This document shows, one piece after another, positions 32,641-44,440 of a DNA stretch of 64,000 nucleotides. The stretch's first letter is position 1. Every line of letters begins with the position of its first letter. The position numbers were made by a program, and so were the translations under genes. The notes below the pieces were generated by a model. It searched no databases. It was given only the letters and a program-made list of their open reading frames with translations, and was not told the origin of the DNA. Source of the stretch: Ascarosepion bandense (taxonomy: Eukaryota; Mollusca; Cephalopoda; Sepiida; Sepiidae); NCBI GenBank assembly GCA_037127315.1, contig JBBBDQ010000750.1:6026501-6090500 (forward strand). The letters are read 5' to 3'.

Positions 32641-33660
32641 TAAATATTTTTGAAATTTTTAGAATTAAAAAAAAAGTGAAAACAGTTCTTTTAAAAGTAA
32701 TTGAAAAATTATTTTTAATTTTTTTCAGACTATAATGACTTTAATTTATTTATTCAAGCGATTAAAAGCTTATCTAATTAAATAATATCATACTTATATT
32801 GCATTTTTATTTTACTATTGGGAGCAGATTTTTGGAAATAAAGGCAAACTTTTTCAAAAAATAATATATGATTTACATTCCCCAATGAGTCCTCCATTTA
32901 ATTAATAAAACCAGTTATGGCAACAAAATTTAATAACTTAAAATTTCATGAATTTACATGGAGGTGGGTAACAGATGTAAAAAAAAGATTTCTACCAAGA
33001 TTTAAAAAAAAAAATTTCAGAATTAATTTAATTCATTTGTGAATAAGTCCTGAAAATTAAAAGTTAAATTAATCTGATTTACACAAGTATTACTTATTTA
33101 TAGCATGAAATATGAAATAAAACTATTAAACACAGTGTTTTGATCTTTCTGACCTCTTGCATGTATATTTGACATTTGATAACAGCCCGACATATGGGAA
33201 AAGTGTATGGCGACTGGAATTTATAAAATTGTGCAAATTTTTTCCTCTAACTGGAAACTGTGGAGCACATGATCTAGAAATTACAATTTGTAATAAACTT
33301 TTAAATTTTCAGTTAATATAGTCTTTCCTTTAATAAGATAAACTAACATCTACAAGACTGAAATATTTAAAATATGTTTGAAACTTTACAAACTATAATT
33401 AAAAAAAAAAAAATGGAAACAATCCTTTTAAAATTTTATTATTAGACAAAAAGATTTTTTTTCTTCAGACTATAATGTCCTTAATTTATATTATTTATCA
33501 AAGCAACTAAAAGCTTATCTATTACTATTGGGAGCAGATTTTCAGAAAAAAGGCCAAGTGGGTGATTAAAAAAAACAAACTAGATTTACATTCTACAATG
33601 AGTCCTTTGTTTAACTAATAAGACCAATTTTGCCTACAAAATTTAATTTTGTTATATTTA
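32640..33660 (+). repeat. AT-rich dispersed repeat R1, two partial copies
   Basis: Segments around 32700-33060 and 33370-33640 share 'ttcagactataatg', 'ctattgggagcagattttNgg' and 'acattcNNcaatgagtcct'. The same family is at 34440-34660, 38690-39500 and 57340-58065. It is non-coding and most copies are 5' or 3' truncated. Confidence 0.7.
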
Positions 33661-33965
33661 CACTATTTGTTCTCATCTTTGTTGCCATTTATGTTTCAGC
33701 CATTCTATGTTTTGGCCTTCTTTAGGTGCTAGGTATTTCAAACTGAACCCTTTATTATGATCACTGGGGGCATATCATTCTCATTCCTTGTTTGAAGTTC
33801 TTTTGGTAGTTATGAGTTATCTCCCTCTAAATGGACTCTTTAAGTTACTTGTTCACCACTGCTGTAGCCTGGTATTGAACTCACAACTCTTTGGGTCAAG
33901 TCACTGGAACTAACACCTATATCCACTAGGTCATGTGTCCTTAAGGACAACAACTGAATTTCTGG
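33660..33965 (-). mobile_element. tRNA-like SINE fragment
   Basis: On the minus strand 33950-33880 has an A-box-like gacctagtggatataggtg and a B box gaGTTCAATACCag. The downstream segment (about 33830-33690) matches 44995-45150, including 'aataaagggt' and 'aagaaggccaNa...gaaac'. Confidence 0.5.
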
Positions 33966-33984
33966 GACTTATAAACGTTCAGTT

Positions 33985-34440
33985 TTATTTTTTTTTTACC
34001 AGAGTTCATATTGCAATTTTTGACACTAACGATGATTTTCTCTGGCACTCCGTATTGCTGGTTCCTATATTGTATTCATCTCTGCTTGGTCAGCTTAAGA
34101 GATTTTTGTAGCCCAGCATATGTGCTGATTCTTTAAGTTTATGTAGTTTCTAGTGGTGTTCTCTGTCTATTATTTCAACTTCATCCCATGTGGGGGTGGA
34201 GTGATTTCCTTTCTCCCTCCATATGTGATCAGCTAGGCCTGACTTTTCTATCTTCTCTTGTGTTACGGTTTTGCGATGTTCTTGTAGCCTTACCTTAAGG
34301 GGGCGGTCTGTTTCTCATTTATATTTCTTTCCACAGCTACATGGAATGGTGTACACATAGTCCTTCGTCATATCCTCCTGTTAAGGGTCTTATTCTGGTA
34401 CCTGTGAAGAGTAGAACCACTTCTGAAGTCATTCTGATGT
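33985..34440 (-). pseudogene. Penelope-like GIY-YIG endonuclease fragment
   Basis: On the minus strand: YTIPCSCGKKYK, then after a stop ETDRPLKVRLQEHRK, KSGLADHIW, WDEVEIIDREHH and LKESAHMLGYKNLL. This is the C-terminal endonuclease of PLEs, which cuts the target DNA. The usual YIGET start is changed to a stop-containing Y-K-stop-E-T. Three or more stops make it inactive. Confidence 0.65.
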
Positions 34441-34797
34441 TAAATGGGCCACATGAATTTACATGGAGTGGGTAGTAACAGATAATAAAAAAAAATTTTT
34501 TTTTACCAAGATTTTTAAGAATAATTTAATTCATTTGTGAATAAGTCCTGAAACTTTTATTAACATCTGACAATTATTTGATTTTTGCAAAAATTTCCAA
34601 ATTAATGTATTTATCACCAGAAAATAACTGACTTACATTTTCCGTTTGAAACTCTTATAATGATTTGTCTACTCACTAACAAATAAAAATGAATTTTCTT
34701 ACCAAAATGATTATGTAAAATCTGTACAATAAAGACAAGCTGAAGATGGTTCATCTGAAATAACCATGGAATAACATGTCTGTCTTAATTTTTACAT

Positions 34798-34840
<43 letters not shown>
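34440..34840 (+). repeat. R1 partial copy, then CA/TA microsatellite
   Basis: 34440-34640 repeats the 'gaatttacatggagNgggta' and 'gtgaataagtcctgaaa' segments of R1. (CA)n(TA)n lies at 34798-34839. Confidence 0.65.
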
Positions 34841-34843
<3 letters not shown>

Positions 34844-35010
34844 TGATTGTTTAATGCTTAGTTTTTGATCATAATGGGGTTAGACCAGTGCACATTTGTA
34901 TTAAAAAATGCAATTATATTGTAGAACTTTTGAATATTTTTCATTTGTAAACGAGTTATTGTGCGACCTAGGTTTCTACTATGAATGGTGTCTTCAGGTG
35001 ATTTTTAAAA
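34839..35010 (+). repeat. Dispersed repeat E, copy 1
   Basis: Matches 51631-51812 (shared: gacctaggtttctac, tttgtaaacgagttatt, ggtgtcttcag). Both follow a (TA)n tract. No coding content. Confidence 0.7.
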
Positions 35011-35051
35011 TTTTTTTTTTCTTTTTCTTTTTAAGAACTTTCATGTAACAG

Positions 35052-35052
35052 T

Positions 35053-35097
<45 letters not shown>
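35052..35097. repeat. Poly(T) tract of about 45 bp
   Basis: Uninterrupted T run; possibly the poly(A) tail of a minus-strand retroposon whose body I cannot identify. The following 600 bp (35100-35780) show no gene. Confidence 0.8.
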
Positions 35098-35099
<2 letters not shown>

Positions 35100-36157
35100 G
35101 CACATGTGGCAGGGAAGTTTTGAATGTGCAATTTTTAAAATTAAAATGAATTATGGTGTTTTCATCCATGGTTGTATGAAACTAGGTACGTCCAATAAAT
35201 TTTTAGATACCTAAATTTAAAATGAAAATTTTAAAATAAATACTCTATCTTCAAGCTTTAAAATTAGGTCTATTTGAAAGCCAAGGGATTAAAGTTAGTA
35301 ATTCCAGTAGTCAAAATACATTGGTGTATTTTCAACTGAAATTATATCAATTGGAATCTGAAATATTTCGAAAAAGAACCAAACTTTAAATTTTCCGCCA
35401 TTTTTTGAAATTTTTGATTTATTGACAGGTTACGTCAACAGTAGCCAACTTTCTGTTTAAAAAAATCTTTAAAAAAAAAATATACTTTGCAGACACTTTT
35501 TTATAGTCAATTGTTTAAATTGAAACTTACCTTAATCTGATTTCACACAATAGTAATTCCTTACTTTATGAAATTTAAGACAGAAAGCTTATCTTAAATA
35601 CAATAGTTCTGTCGTCTACATAATACGAAGTGCCGATTGATTGAATATGTCAGCTACTGTCTGTCAACACCCCAAGTATGGCATACGGAAGTGCCAAATT
35701 TTTATGTATCTAAAAAAAAAACGGTTTCTGTTTTTTAACTGCATAGCTAACCATAACATAATATTTTCATTAATTACATAATATTTTATACAATGTTCGT
35801 TTAGCATTATAGCTGGATGATTGAATATGCTTTCTAAATAAATAAAAATTGAAATTGCTTTTAAAATAATTTTACAATTTAATAACAAAGAATGAAATTA
35901 AAATAACCCAGTAAAGTTATGAAATATGCTAATTATTAATATTTTTATTATGCATTCTTCATAATAATTAGTAACAAAAAAAGGTAAAAATATCTAATTT
36001 AATTTTTACATAACTGTAGATGTTATAATTAAGTATCTATTTTTTATACATGTCAATGTATTTATGCAATATCTTGAAGAGAAAAGACTTTCAGTTACAG
36101 GAATATTTTGTGGCCCTGAATAGAGCAGTGGTGTTTTTTTAATTGGCTATTCAATTC

Positions 36158-36356
36158 AATTGGAGTAGACAGACTAAACTATCGCCTGGTTCACACTCCA
36201 CCCACGTCTATTGAACAGGTGAAGAGGCTCATCCCTTGTTCCTTGTTTAGGATGTGGTTTGTGGCTTTCTCTTTTCCAGTCTTTTCACTCCTACGTAGCA
36301 CCCTGTGCTTCAGTTGCGTTACCGCCTTGCTCGGGGTGATATGATTAAAAAAAAAA
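36158..36356 (+). mobile_element. SINE-3 insertion in the tandem duplication
   Basis: A full unit from attggagtagacagact to gctcggggtgatatgat plus poly(A). It lies between the hairpin and the 'gcttagctgc' segment of copy 1, so it is younger than the duplication. Confidence 0.8.
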
Positions 36357-36899
36357 ATCCTCCTCATTGCTTAGCTGCTTTTCCAGGTTCAACTCTTGCA
36401 TCACATATTGGGCACCAACTTCAACTTAATACTTATCAAATTGATAGTCGATCTTATAAAATGGATATAAACATGACAAAATTGGAAGTAGCTAAATTAC
36501 AAAAATTGTAATTTCATTCTTTAGTTTTTCGTAGTAATAATAAAAATGTAACAGTATTTTCAGCAGTTACTTATTTTATAGAATTTTAGTTTAGCATTAT
36601 AGCTGGATGATTGCATATGCTTTCTGAGTAAATAAAAATAAAAATTTCTTTTAAAATATTTTTACAGTTTAATAAAGAATGAAATTAAAATAACCCAGCT
36701 AAGTTATGAAATATTATGCTAATTATTAATATTTTTAATATGCCTTATTCATATTAATTAGTAAGATAACTAGGTAAAAATATCTAATTTAATTTTTACA
36801 TAACTGTAGATGTTATAAATAAGTATCTATATTTTTTGTACATGTCATACTGTATTTATGCAATATCTTGAAGAGAAAGGAATTTCGGGAATATTTTGT

Positions 36900-36915
36900 G
36901 GCCCTGAAAAGGGCC
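36900..36915 (-). promoter_or_regulatory. Histone mRNA 3' stem-loop-like hairpin
   Basis: The minus strand reads GGCCCTTTTCAGGGCC, which meets the histone stem-loop consensus GGYYY-UHUHA-RRRCC exactly. ACAAAA follows, similar to the usual ACCA/ACAA flank. Upstream frames do not show a histone; two possible endings exist (PGKAAKQ-stop or LEKQLNSEEDWRAN-stop). It may mark a fragment of a replication-dependent histone-like transcript, or be chance. Confidence 0.45.
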
Positions 36916-36975
36916 GTGGTGTTTTCTTAATTGGCTCTCCAATCCTCCTCACTGTTTAGCTGCTTTTCCAGGTAC

Positions 36976-38255
36976 AGGTATCTAGGTATCTCCCTTAATT
37001 TGATGAATAAGGGTGAAATAATTTTATAACATGTGTTTTGTACAATCATTTACAATTTAAAGGAGAACATGAAAGTAGGAGTTAATCAATGAAAATGCAT
37101 AAATTCAATAGTAGGATTGGGCTATGAAATAGAATAGAAAGTCTTTTTCATTCAATTGAAAATAAAAAAATGAAACCTTTTCCAATTTGTTTTAATCTTA
37201 GCTAGGCACCATAAAATTGTAGTACATATTTGTTTCTTAAAAACATTCTGCAAACACAAATTGAAATTAAACATTTTTTTAAAATTCCAACTTTCCTCTT
37301 GATTTTTTCCATTGTGAATGTAGGTATCTCCCTTAATTTGATAACTAAGGGTAAAAATAATTTTATAACGTGTTTTGTACATTCATTTACAATTAAAAAT
37401 AAACTTTAAAGTATTAGGTTAACATTGAAAATGCATAATTTCATTAGTTGGATTAGGCTATGAAGTACAAAAGAAGAAAATTGCTTTTTCATTCAATTGA
37501 AAAGAAAAAACCTTTTCCAATTTGTTTTAATCTTGGTTTAGGCACCATAGAATTGCGGTGCATATTTGTTTCTTGGACACATTTTGCAAACACACATTGA
37601 AATTAAACATTTTTTAAATTCCACCTTTTCTCTTTTTTTGCACAATATATATAAAAAAAAGAGAAAAGTTGGAATTTAACAAAAATGTGTGTTTGCAGGA
37701 TGTGTCTGGGAAGCAGGTGTGTGCTGCAATTTTGTGGTGCATGGGCTAACATTGGAACAATTTGGAGAAGGTTTCATTTTTTTCTTTTCAATTGAAAGAA
37801 AAAGCCATTTTTTTCTATTTTATTTCATAACCTAGTCCTGCTATTGAGATTGAGCATTTTTATTGTTTAACTCCTGCTTTCCATTTTTTATTTTAATTGT
37901 AAATGAATTTAAAAAGGAAAAACATGTTATGGTATTATTTTTACCCTTAGGTATCAAATTATGGGAGATGCCTAGGGGTAAAAATAATTTTATAACATGT
38001 TCTTTCTTTTGGTACATTCATTTGCAATTAAAAAAAAATTAAAAGTAGGAGGATAACAATACAAATGCATACTTTCAATAGTAGGATTAGGCTATGAAAT
38101 AAAGAAAAAAAATGGCCTTTTCATTCAATTGAAAAGAAAAAATGAAACCTTTTCCAAATTGTTTTAATCTTAGCCTATGCACCATAACATTGTAGTACAT
38201 ATTTATTTCTTAGTCACATTTTGCAAACACACATTGAAAGTAAACATTTTTATCC
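36976..38255. repeat. Four units of about 330 bp in order forward-forward-reverse-forward
   Basis: Units: 36976-37320 (+), 37321-37650 (+), 37651-37978 (-), 37979-38255 (+). Shared marks are 'ggtatctcccttaatttgat' at the start, 'ttttcattcaattgaaaa' in the middle and 'ttgcaaacacacattgaaa' near the end. A palindromic junction lies at 37635-37665 (cttttctctttttttg against aaaaaaaagagaaaag). Confidence 0.8.
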
Positions 38256-38689
38256 CTAATAATTTCTTGTATGAATCATTACCACATGCCATTGGAATGA
38301 ACAGCCCCAAAAAGCAAAACAAATAAAAAAGAAGTTTTGATGTTTTTTCTAAATTCTGTCAGGTAGATAGATTCACAATTAATATTAAAAATGATTAAAC
38401 TAATAAGTAAAAAATATAAAAGTTACTTTAAATATTTAAATTCTGACTAGAAATGAGTTCTTTTTTGAGCGATTCAGAGACACGCATGAAAAGAATAGCA
38501 GCAAGGACCTTCGTGGTTTATATAGGGGAAAATTTTATGTAAGGGCGGACAACCCTTGAGTCACGTGACCTTTTACAGATTTATATCCTTTATGGGCACC
38601 CGTACATACCAAAAACTCTTTTAGAGTAACTGTTTAAATTTTTCGATTAATAAATATATTTGCCACACATTAATTAAAAAAACATCTAA

Positions 38690-39500
38690 GAGACCTATAA
38701 GGAGAAAATTGTAAAAGATTTATGAAACTTTTTAAATTACTTAATAAAAAAAAAAATGAAAAATAAAAACAATTCTTGTAAAAATTCATTACTAACGGAA
38801 ATTTTTTTTTTATTCAGACGATGACACAATTTTAATTTATGTTTATAAAAGCAATTAAAAGTTTACCCAAATAAAAATTGGCATAGTTTTATTGCATTTT
38901 TGTTTTCCTAATTCAGAGCTGATTTTCTAAAAGGTAGCTTGTTTTGAAGAAAAAAAGACAGTTGATTAGCTTTCTTTAATGACTCCTGAATTTAATGAAA
39001 ACTATCTATATGTTATGACCTAGTTGCATTTTTCGACATTTCTGGAAATTAAATATTGGGGGGGGGTAACAAATTAAAAAAAAATTTTTTTTACCAATAT
39101 TTTATAAAAAATAATTATTTCAAAAATCATTTCAGTCATTTGTGAATAAGTCCTGAAATTTTCATCAAAATCAGACGATTATTTGAGTTTTGCAAGAATT
39201 TCCAAATTAAGGTGTCTTTCACAGTCAAAAAATGCCTTCGCGTAATATTACGCTGTTGACGTAATAAACTCTAGCGTCAATTTACCCCTTTCACTGACGA
39301 GAGAAAAAGAAAGGTTTTCTACCACTAAATGAGCCTTTCAGAACCTGTTAGAACAATTTTAAAAATTTGTAAAAATGATTAAAAAATACTTTGATCTATC
39401 CTCTTTATGATAGCATAAACATTTTGCGAAGAAAACCTTGTTTTTATTTAGTTTGAGGCCTTTTACTTCAGACTATGCTGATTTTCCCATGGTAAAATTG
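38690..39500 (+). repeat. R1, longest copy
   Basis: Aligns with 57340-58065 over most of its length, e.g. 'gtgaataagtcctgaaattttcat', 'agcataaacattttgNNgaNaaaac' and 'actatgctgNttttc'. Non-coding; 38256-38690 before it is unassigned AT-rich sequence. Confidence 0.7.
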
Positions 39501-39558
39501 GATGTACCAATATGAAACTACGAGGTATTTTTTAGTATGGTTACACTTAGTCATAATT

Positions 39559-40700
39559 TCCGTTCTTTCATTCAACAGTTTGTTTTTGTTTGGAATAGCA
39601 TAATCTCTAATTTTTCTTCTTGGCACAGTCTACATATTTTGCCACCGTTGTAAGGCTTGGCTGTTTTTACAATATTCCACGTTATGTCTGGGTCTTTTCC
39701 ATATTTTGATTTTAATTTCCACATGTGGCTAGCCAATTTTGTACAGTTTTTTAATTTTTCTGTTTTCAATGTAGACCTGTGATTAAACCACCTGGTCTTA
39801 AAGGTGTCTTTGGTTGAACCCAAATGTATTTTATTTTGGCCATTTGGGTCATCTACCTTTGCCTTGTAAATGATTTTTGTGTTGCAAAGTCCTTGAAGTG
39901 GACATTTATTTTTGTCTTTGCAGTTGCATTCTTTATTAGTGGTTTTGTTTTGTATAATGGTATCTAAGTTTCTGGTGTTTTGTTTTTTTATGAAATTATC
40001 TAAATTACTAGTACAACTATAACTTAGTTTGATTGTGTTTCTATTGAAAATTTAGTTTAGTCCTGATTCTTTTGGAAAGTGTCTATGTATCAGTTTAAAA
40101 AATATTTGTCCTATTTTGGTCTTTACCTCTAAATTAAATGGTGGGTTGAACCAGATAATGTTTTGTTTTTTATCATTTTTTGATTTGTCTGTTTAAGAAT
40201 TTTTTTTATTTTTGTCTGGTTAAGAATTGTAAAATATTTTTATGGCCAGATTTTCTTAGTGCATCCTCATAGATATTTTTCTTTTCATTAAATATTAATT
40301 TGTTTGATGGATTATTAGATAGTCTGTGTTGTATTCCTTTGTAAATCTGTTTAATTATACTTTTTAGATGATGGATCTTGTATTTATGTATGATAACTTA
40401 GTGTTTGTTTTCATGTATGGCGAGACATTGCCAGTTTGTAAATTAAATTCTACATCTGAATATTGTACCACTTTTTTATTTGTTTCTAGTATTGTATCAA
40501 AATCTAGTTCTTTGAATAGTTTGAAAAGCTCTTTCCTTATTTTATCATTTTCTCTTTTGTTGTCTGATGCTATCATTAATCCATCATCTCTATAGTTGAT
40601 TACATCCAGTGTACCCCTCCATTGTTTCCTTATTTGTTGGTTAACTATTTCTATAGCTGGGTAAAAACAAATTCCTAAAGTACCTAGATACACTGATCAG
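39559..40700 (-). pseudogene. Penelope-like element: RT C-terminal half and GIY-YIG endonuclease
   Basis: On the minus strand 40693-40364 carries LGICFYPAIEIVN, the active-site motif INYRDDGLMIA, and FNLQTGNVSPYMK. 40330-40200 continues with IPKGIQHRLSNN. 39960-39823 has the cysteine motif CNCKDKNKCPLQGLC of the PLE linker. 39823-39572 is a GIY-YIG-like domain (GSTKDTFKTRWFNHRS). Frameshifts separate the parts. PLEs use such RT-endonuclease proteins to insert new copies. Confidence 0.75.
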
Positions 40701-41035
40701 TAGCATAAATGAATCGAACAAGGTCTTTGTAAAACTGGATAAAATCTCGAATTTTTATAAGATGGACCCTAAAGAGTACAAAGACCTAATTAAGAAAAAC
40801 CTAACAAAAAACTACAGAAAAATCAAAACAGAGCACCAAAACCACATAGATAGAATCAACTACTCAGACAAACAAAACACAGATAAACTGAAAATCAGCA
40901 ACAGAGTCCCTAAAATTACAACAAAGGAGGCATATATACTTTTAAAAGACCACAAGCTGGAATTCTACCGAAAATTACCTACTAGAATTATAAATCCAAC
41001 AAAATCAGAGATAGAATCAGTAAGGTAATACTAGA
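40700..41035 (+). pseudogene. Penelope-like element RT N-terminal part, inverted
   Basis: On the plus strand: FYKMDPKEYKDLIKKNLTKNY..., KISNRVPKITTKEAYILLKDHKLEF and LPTRIINPTKSEIE. This is the N-terminal region of a PLE reverse transcriptase and abuts the C-terminal half on the other strand. The RT core between 'SEIE' and 'GICF' is missing. An inverted, internally deleted insertion fits. Confidence 0.7.
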
Positions 41036-41052
41036 AAGAGCATGTAATTGGA

Positions 41053-41736
41053 ATTGGAGTAGATAGACTAAACTATCGCCCGGTTCACACTCCACCCACA
41101 TCTATTGAACAGGTGAAGAGGCTCATACCTTGTTTCCTGTTTAGGATGCGGTTTCCGGTTTTCCCTTTTCAAGTCTTTTCACTCTTTTATTTATTTATTT
41201 ATTTTTTTTTCCAATTGGAGTAGATAGACTAAACTATCGCCCGGTTCACACTCCACCCACATCTATTGAACAGGTGAAGAGGCTCATACCTTGTTTCCTG
41301 TTTAGGATGCGGTTTCCGGTTCTCCCTTTTCAAGTCTTTTTCACTCTTTTATTTATTTATTTTTTTTTCCAATTGGAGTAGATAGACTAAACTATCGCCC
41401 GGTTCACACTCCACCCACATCTATTGAACAGGTGAAGAGGCTCATACCTTGTTTCCTGTTTAGGATGCGGTTTCCGGTTTTCCCTTTTCAAGTCTTTTCA
41501 CTCTTTTTATTTTTATTTTTTCCAATTGGAGTAGATAGACTAAACTATCGCCCGGTTCTCACTCCACCCACATCTATTGAACAGGTGAAGAGGCTCATCC
41601 CTTGTTTCCTGTTTAGGATGTGGTTTCCGGCTTTCTCTTTTCCATTCTTTTTACCCTTACGTGGCCCCCTGCGCATCAGTGGCGTTATCGCCTTGCTTGG
41701 GGTGATGTGATTAAAAAAAAAAAAAAAAAAAAAATC
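41053..41736 (+). repeat. SINE-3 with four tandem body units
   Basis: Units start (ggagtag) at 41056, 41217, 41375 and 41528. Only the last carries the LINE-type tail and the poly(A) at 41713-41735. The shortening spacing (161, 158, 153) comes from the variable 'ttta/tttt' run between units. Confidence 0.9.
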
Positions 41737-42317
41737 TTATACTTTATTTGCGAATACAAGCTCTATTGCGTAACATTTAAAAATACACTCCTGTCCACCT
41801 TCACAATACTGGAAAATATTTGTCGACAACACTAATACACTACACTAAGAAATTAATAAACAAAAACTTCGAGGCCCTCTATATCAAAAGTAAGTAACCA
41901 ACACTCAACAAAATATATTACGAGTGTATCAACAACGTGTTGAAGTACATATGACCATCATTTAATACCATTTTGTATTTCTACCGATTTCTGGTTACCT
42001 CCCTTATATTGAGACGTTGTTTCGCAAAAGATTCCATAGATCCAACGGATAAATTTAGTTTAATCAGAGCGTGTTCACGTATTTTTTTAAAATTTCCATT
42101 ATGAAGATCACAGTTACAATAAATTTGACTTTGTAATTAGCCCCTGAGGGTGATCTCAGAGGAAATCGAAATTATTTGGGTAGGAAAAAATTACAGCGTT
42201 TTCTTTGATGAATTTAATTTCAACATCAAGAAACCGATCTGAGAACTCGAACGGATTATTACGAAAATAAATACATTATATGTTTATATTATTCAAGGAT
42301 ACATGTTTAAACTTGTG
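41737..42317. other. No gene recognised
   Basis: AT-rich. A 'gggtgatctcaga' hairpin-like segment near 42140-42175 weakly resembles 3780-3820. Confidence 0.5.
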
Positions 42318-42344
42318 TGTGCGCGCGCGCGAGTGTGTGTGTGT

Positions 42345-42408
<64 letters not shown>
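42318..42408. repeat. (GT)n microsatellite
   Basis: GT repeats with a short (GC)n interruption near 42325. Confidence 0.95.
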
Positions 42409-42409
<1 letters not shown>

Positions 42410-42411
<2 letters not shown>

Positions 42412-42550
42412 CAGAGAGAGCAAATTTTTCTTTAATAAGATTTCTCAAAAATTCAGGCCAGTAGACGATAATGAATAAATATACTGTTTATTAAATAAAC
42501 GGGGCGTCTACTCAAATATGGGTATCCACTAAAATAACGTTTAAGTACTA
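42410..42550 (-). repeat. Single arm of the TIR/tRNA-core element
   Basis: Matches the right arm at 5095-5222 (aataagatttctc, cNggccNgtagac, tactcaaataNgNgtatccact). The tRNA-like core is absent and the (GT)n tract lies in its place. Confidence 0.65.
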
Positions 42551-42628
42551 AAATCCAAAGAAAAATTCATCACATCTTTAGAAAAGTAAACTAATAGCAT
42601 GAATCTGCTCTATTAAAAAAATAAATTC

Positions 42629-42629
<1 letters not shown>

Positions 42630-42676
<47 letters not shown>

Positions 42677-43040
42677 TGTATCGAAGCAGCAAGTAATTTT
42701 CTAAACATATGCTGTTAAATATAAGAGACAATGAATGTCTATTATGTTTAATCATGAGCCGTTCTAAACGTCGTATTTTTGCTTTAATTTCAGTTGAAAA
42801 TAAAGACAAAAATTCTCCAACATTTGGATAATTATTTATTGATTTTCTTCTAAGCTTTCGGCTCACATGAGCCATCTTCAGAGAGGTTGTTTGGACTGAA
42901 ATATTATAACATCCACCATCACCGACGATTTTATTTTGTGTTGACATAAAACTCCGCTTGGCAACGGCAATAGTTACCAAAAATAATAAACGCAGTTCTT
43001 AAGTTTGCGATGCGGTTTTATGACGTCACACCGCGTATAT
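42630..43040 (-). repeat. Dispersed repeat D, reverse copy, with (TA)n
   Basis: (TA)n lies at 42632-42673; the repeat then matches 28020-28362 inverted. A minus-strand frame of 116 codons (42980-42630) is open through most of it and contains AHVSRKLRRKSINNYPNVGEF. Conservation of the frame between two copies is mild evidence of past coding, but the family is unknown to me. Confidence 0.7.
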
Positions 43041-43153
43041 ATATAAGAGAGAGAGAGAGAGAAAGAGAATAGCTAACAGATTAAAAATCATTTGAACAGA
43101 TTTTGCACTCTCTTACAAAAGAGGTATTGCTATGCAAAAACAAATTCATATAT

Positions 43154-43201
43154 ATGTGTGTATGTGTGTGTGTGTGTGTATGTGTGTGTGTGTGCACGCT
43201 C

Positions 43202-43260
<59 letters not shown>
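43154..43260. repeat. (GT)n microsatellite
   Basis: Two GT blocks separated by 'gcacgctctt'. Confidence 0.95.
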
Positions 43261-43379
43261 GGGGTACATAGTTTAACAGTAACAATCTTATTTTTTATCT
43301 TGTGTATTTTATCGATTGTTTTTTTTTTTTTTGTCTTTCTTTCCCTCAAACTTTCTTGGATAGAAAATTGAGTGCGTAA

Positions 43380-44440
43380 AAATGTGATTCAAACTCATTG
43401 CCGTTTCTATTTACATGTCTATCATTGTACTGTCTGCATGTTCATATTCTTACTAATAGTGCACTACTCACGGTTAAAACAATAATTGTTGGAAATGGAG
43501 GAAAAATGACAAAGCAATGCTTGACTAAATATTGAAAAAAATCCGCAAAGAAAAAAGATTATCAGAAAAATGATAAAGAAAAAAATAAGTAAGAGTGATA
43601 AAAGAGAGAAAGTACAATTGACGACCGAGATTTCGAACGAGAAAAGAAGAGAAGCGACGAGAAGTGACCGGTTTCGGGAAGCAATATAGTCTTTAGCAGC
43701 AAGGTGTTGACCTCTCAGCTTCTTGTTTATGTCGGTAGGCCGATGGACGAGTCCTGTTTACCACGGACTACATCGACTCGGTCCTACCCAATCACCAGGC
43801 CGCAGCCAACCTCAATCAGAGAGATCACTAGCCCAGAAGCCAATGCTGCGACCCACACGACCCGAGTCAACGTGGGCTAATTGTGCTCCGGCCAAAATCT
43901 CCAATAGGCGGTGCTGTCGGCTGCGAGTGCACGAATGCAATACTTGAAGAAGAAACGCCACCGAGGCTGGAAGCAGAAACATTCTTTTCAGGCTGACCGA
44001 TTCTTTCTTATATCAAATACGCAGAAGTATATGTAAGCATATATATGTGTAAAAGACAGCGCATGGTATGTGTATATATATTTATGTGTGTGTGTATGTG
44101 TGTGTGTGTGAACATTTCTTAAGGCGTTAAACCATTTATCATATTTATATCTACATACCCTCTATCCTCAATAATGAGCACTCTTCCCCATAAATATCAC
44201 ACCTTTTAAACTATAGAGTTATACGTATGTATGCATATCTATCTTATATCAAAAGACCAGAATTATATGTGAGCATATGTGTGTAAGAGAGTATGGGATG
44301 TCTGTGTGGGTGTGTATACATGCATTGTGGTCAGCAATCATGCTAGTTTGACTTGTACGTTTAGTACTGTTTGAATATACTAAATGTGAACGAATATTGA
44401 GCTAATAATATTCATGAATAAAATTATATATATATATATA
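43380..44440. other. No gene recognised; GC-rich patch at 43610-43980
   Basis: The patch is clearly richer in G and C than its surroundings and holds a 75-codon plus-strand frame (43723-43947) without a known domain. 43990-44440 is a diverged TG/TA-rich region. Confidence 0.5.

Larger units (their letters stand above)
35790..36945 (-). repeat. Tandem duplication with histone-type 3' stem-loop, split by SINE-3
   Basis: Bases 35795-36150 and 36590-36945 are direct copies (shared: agcattatagctggatgatt, catgtcNNactgtatttatgc). Near the right end of each, the minus strand carries a histone-mRNA-like hairpin, intact at 36900-36915 and decayed at 36112-36128. A short related segment lies past it in both copies (36360-36395 and 36945-36985, 'gcttagctgcttttccagg'). 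SINE-3 interrupts copy 1. Confidence 0.65.
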
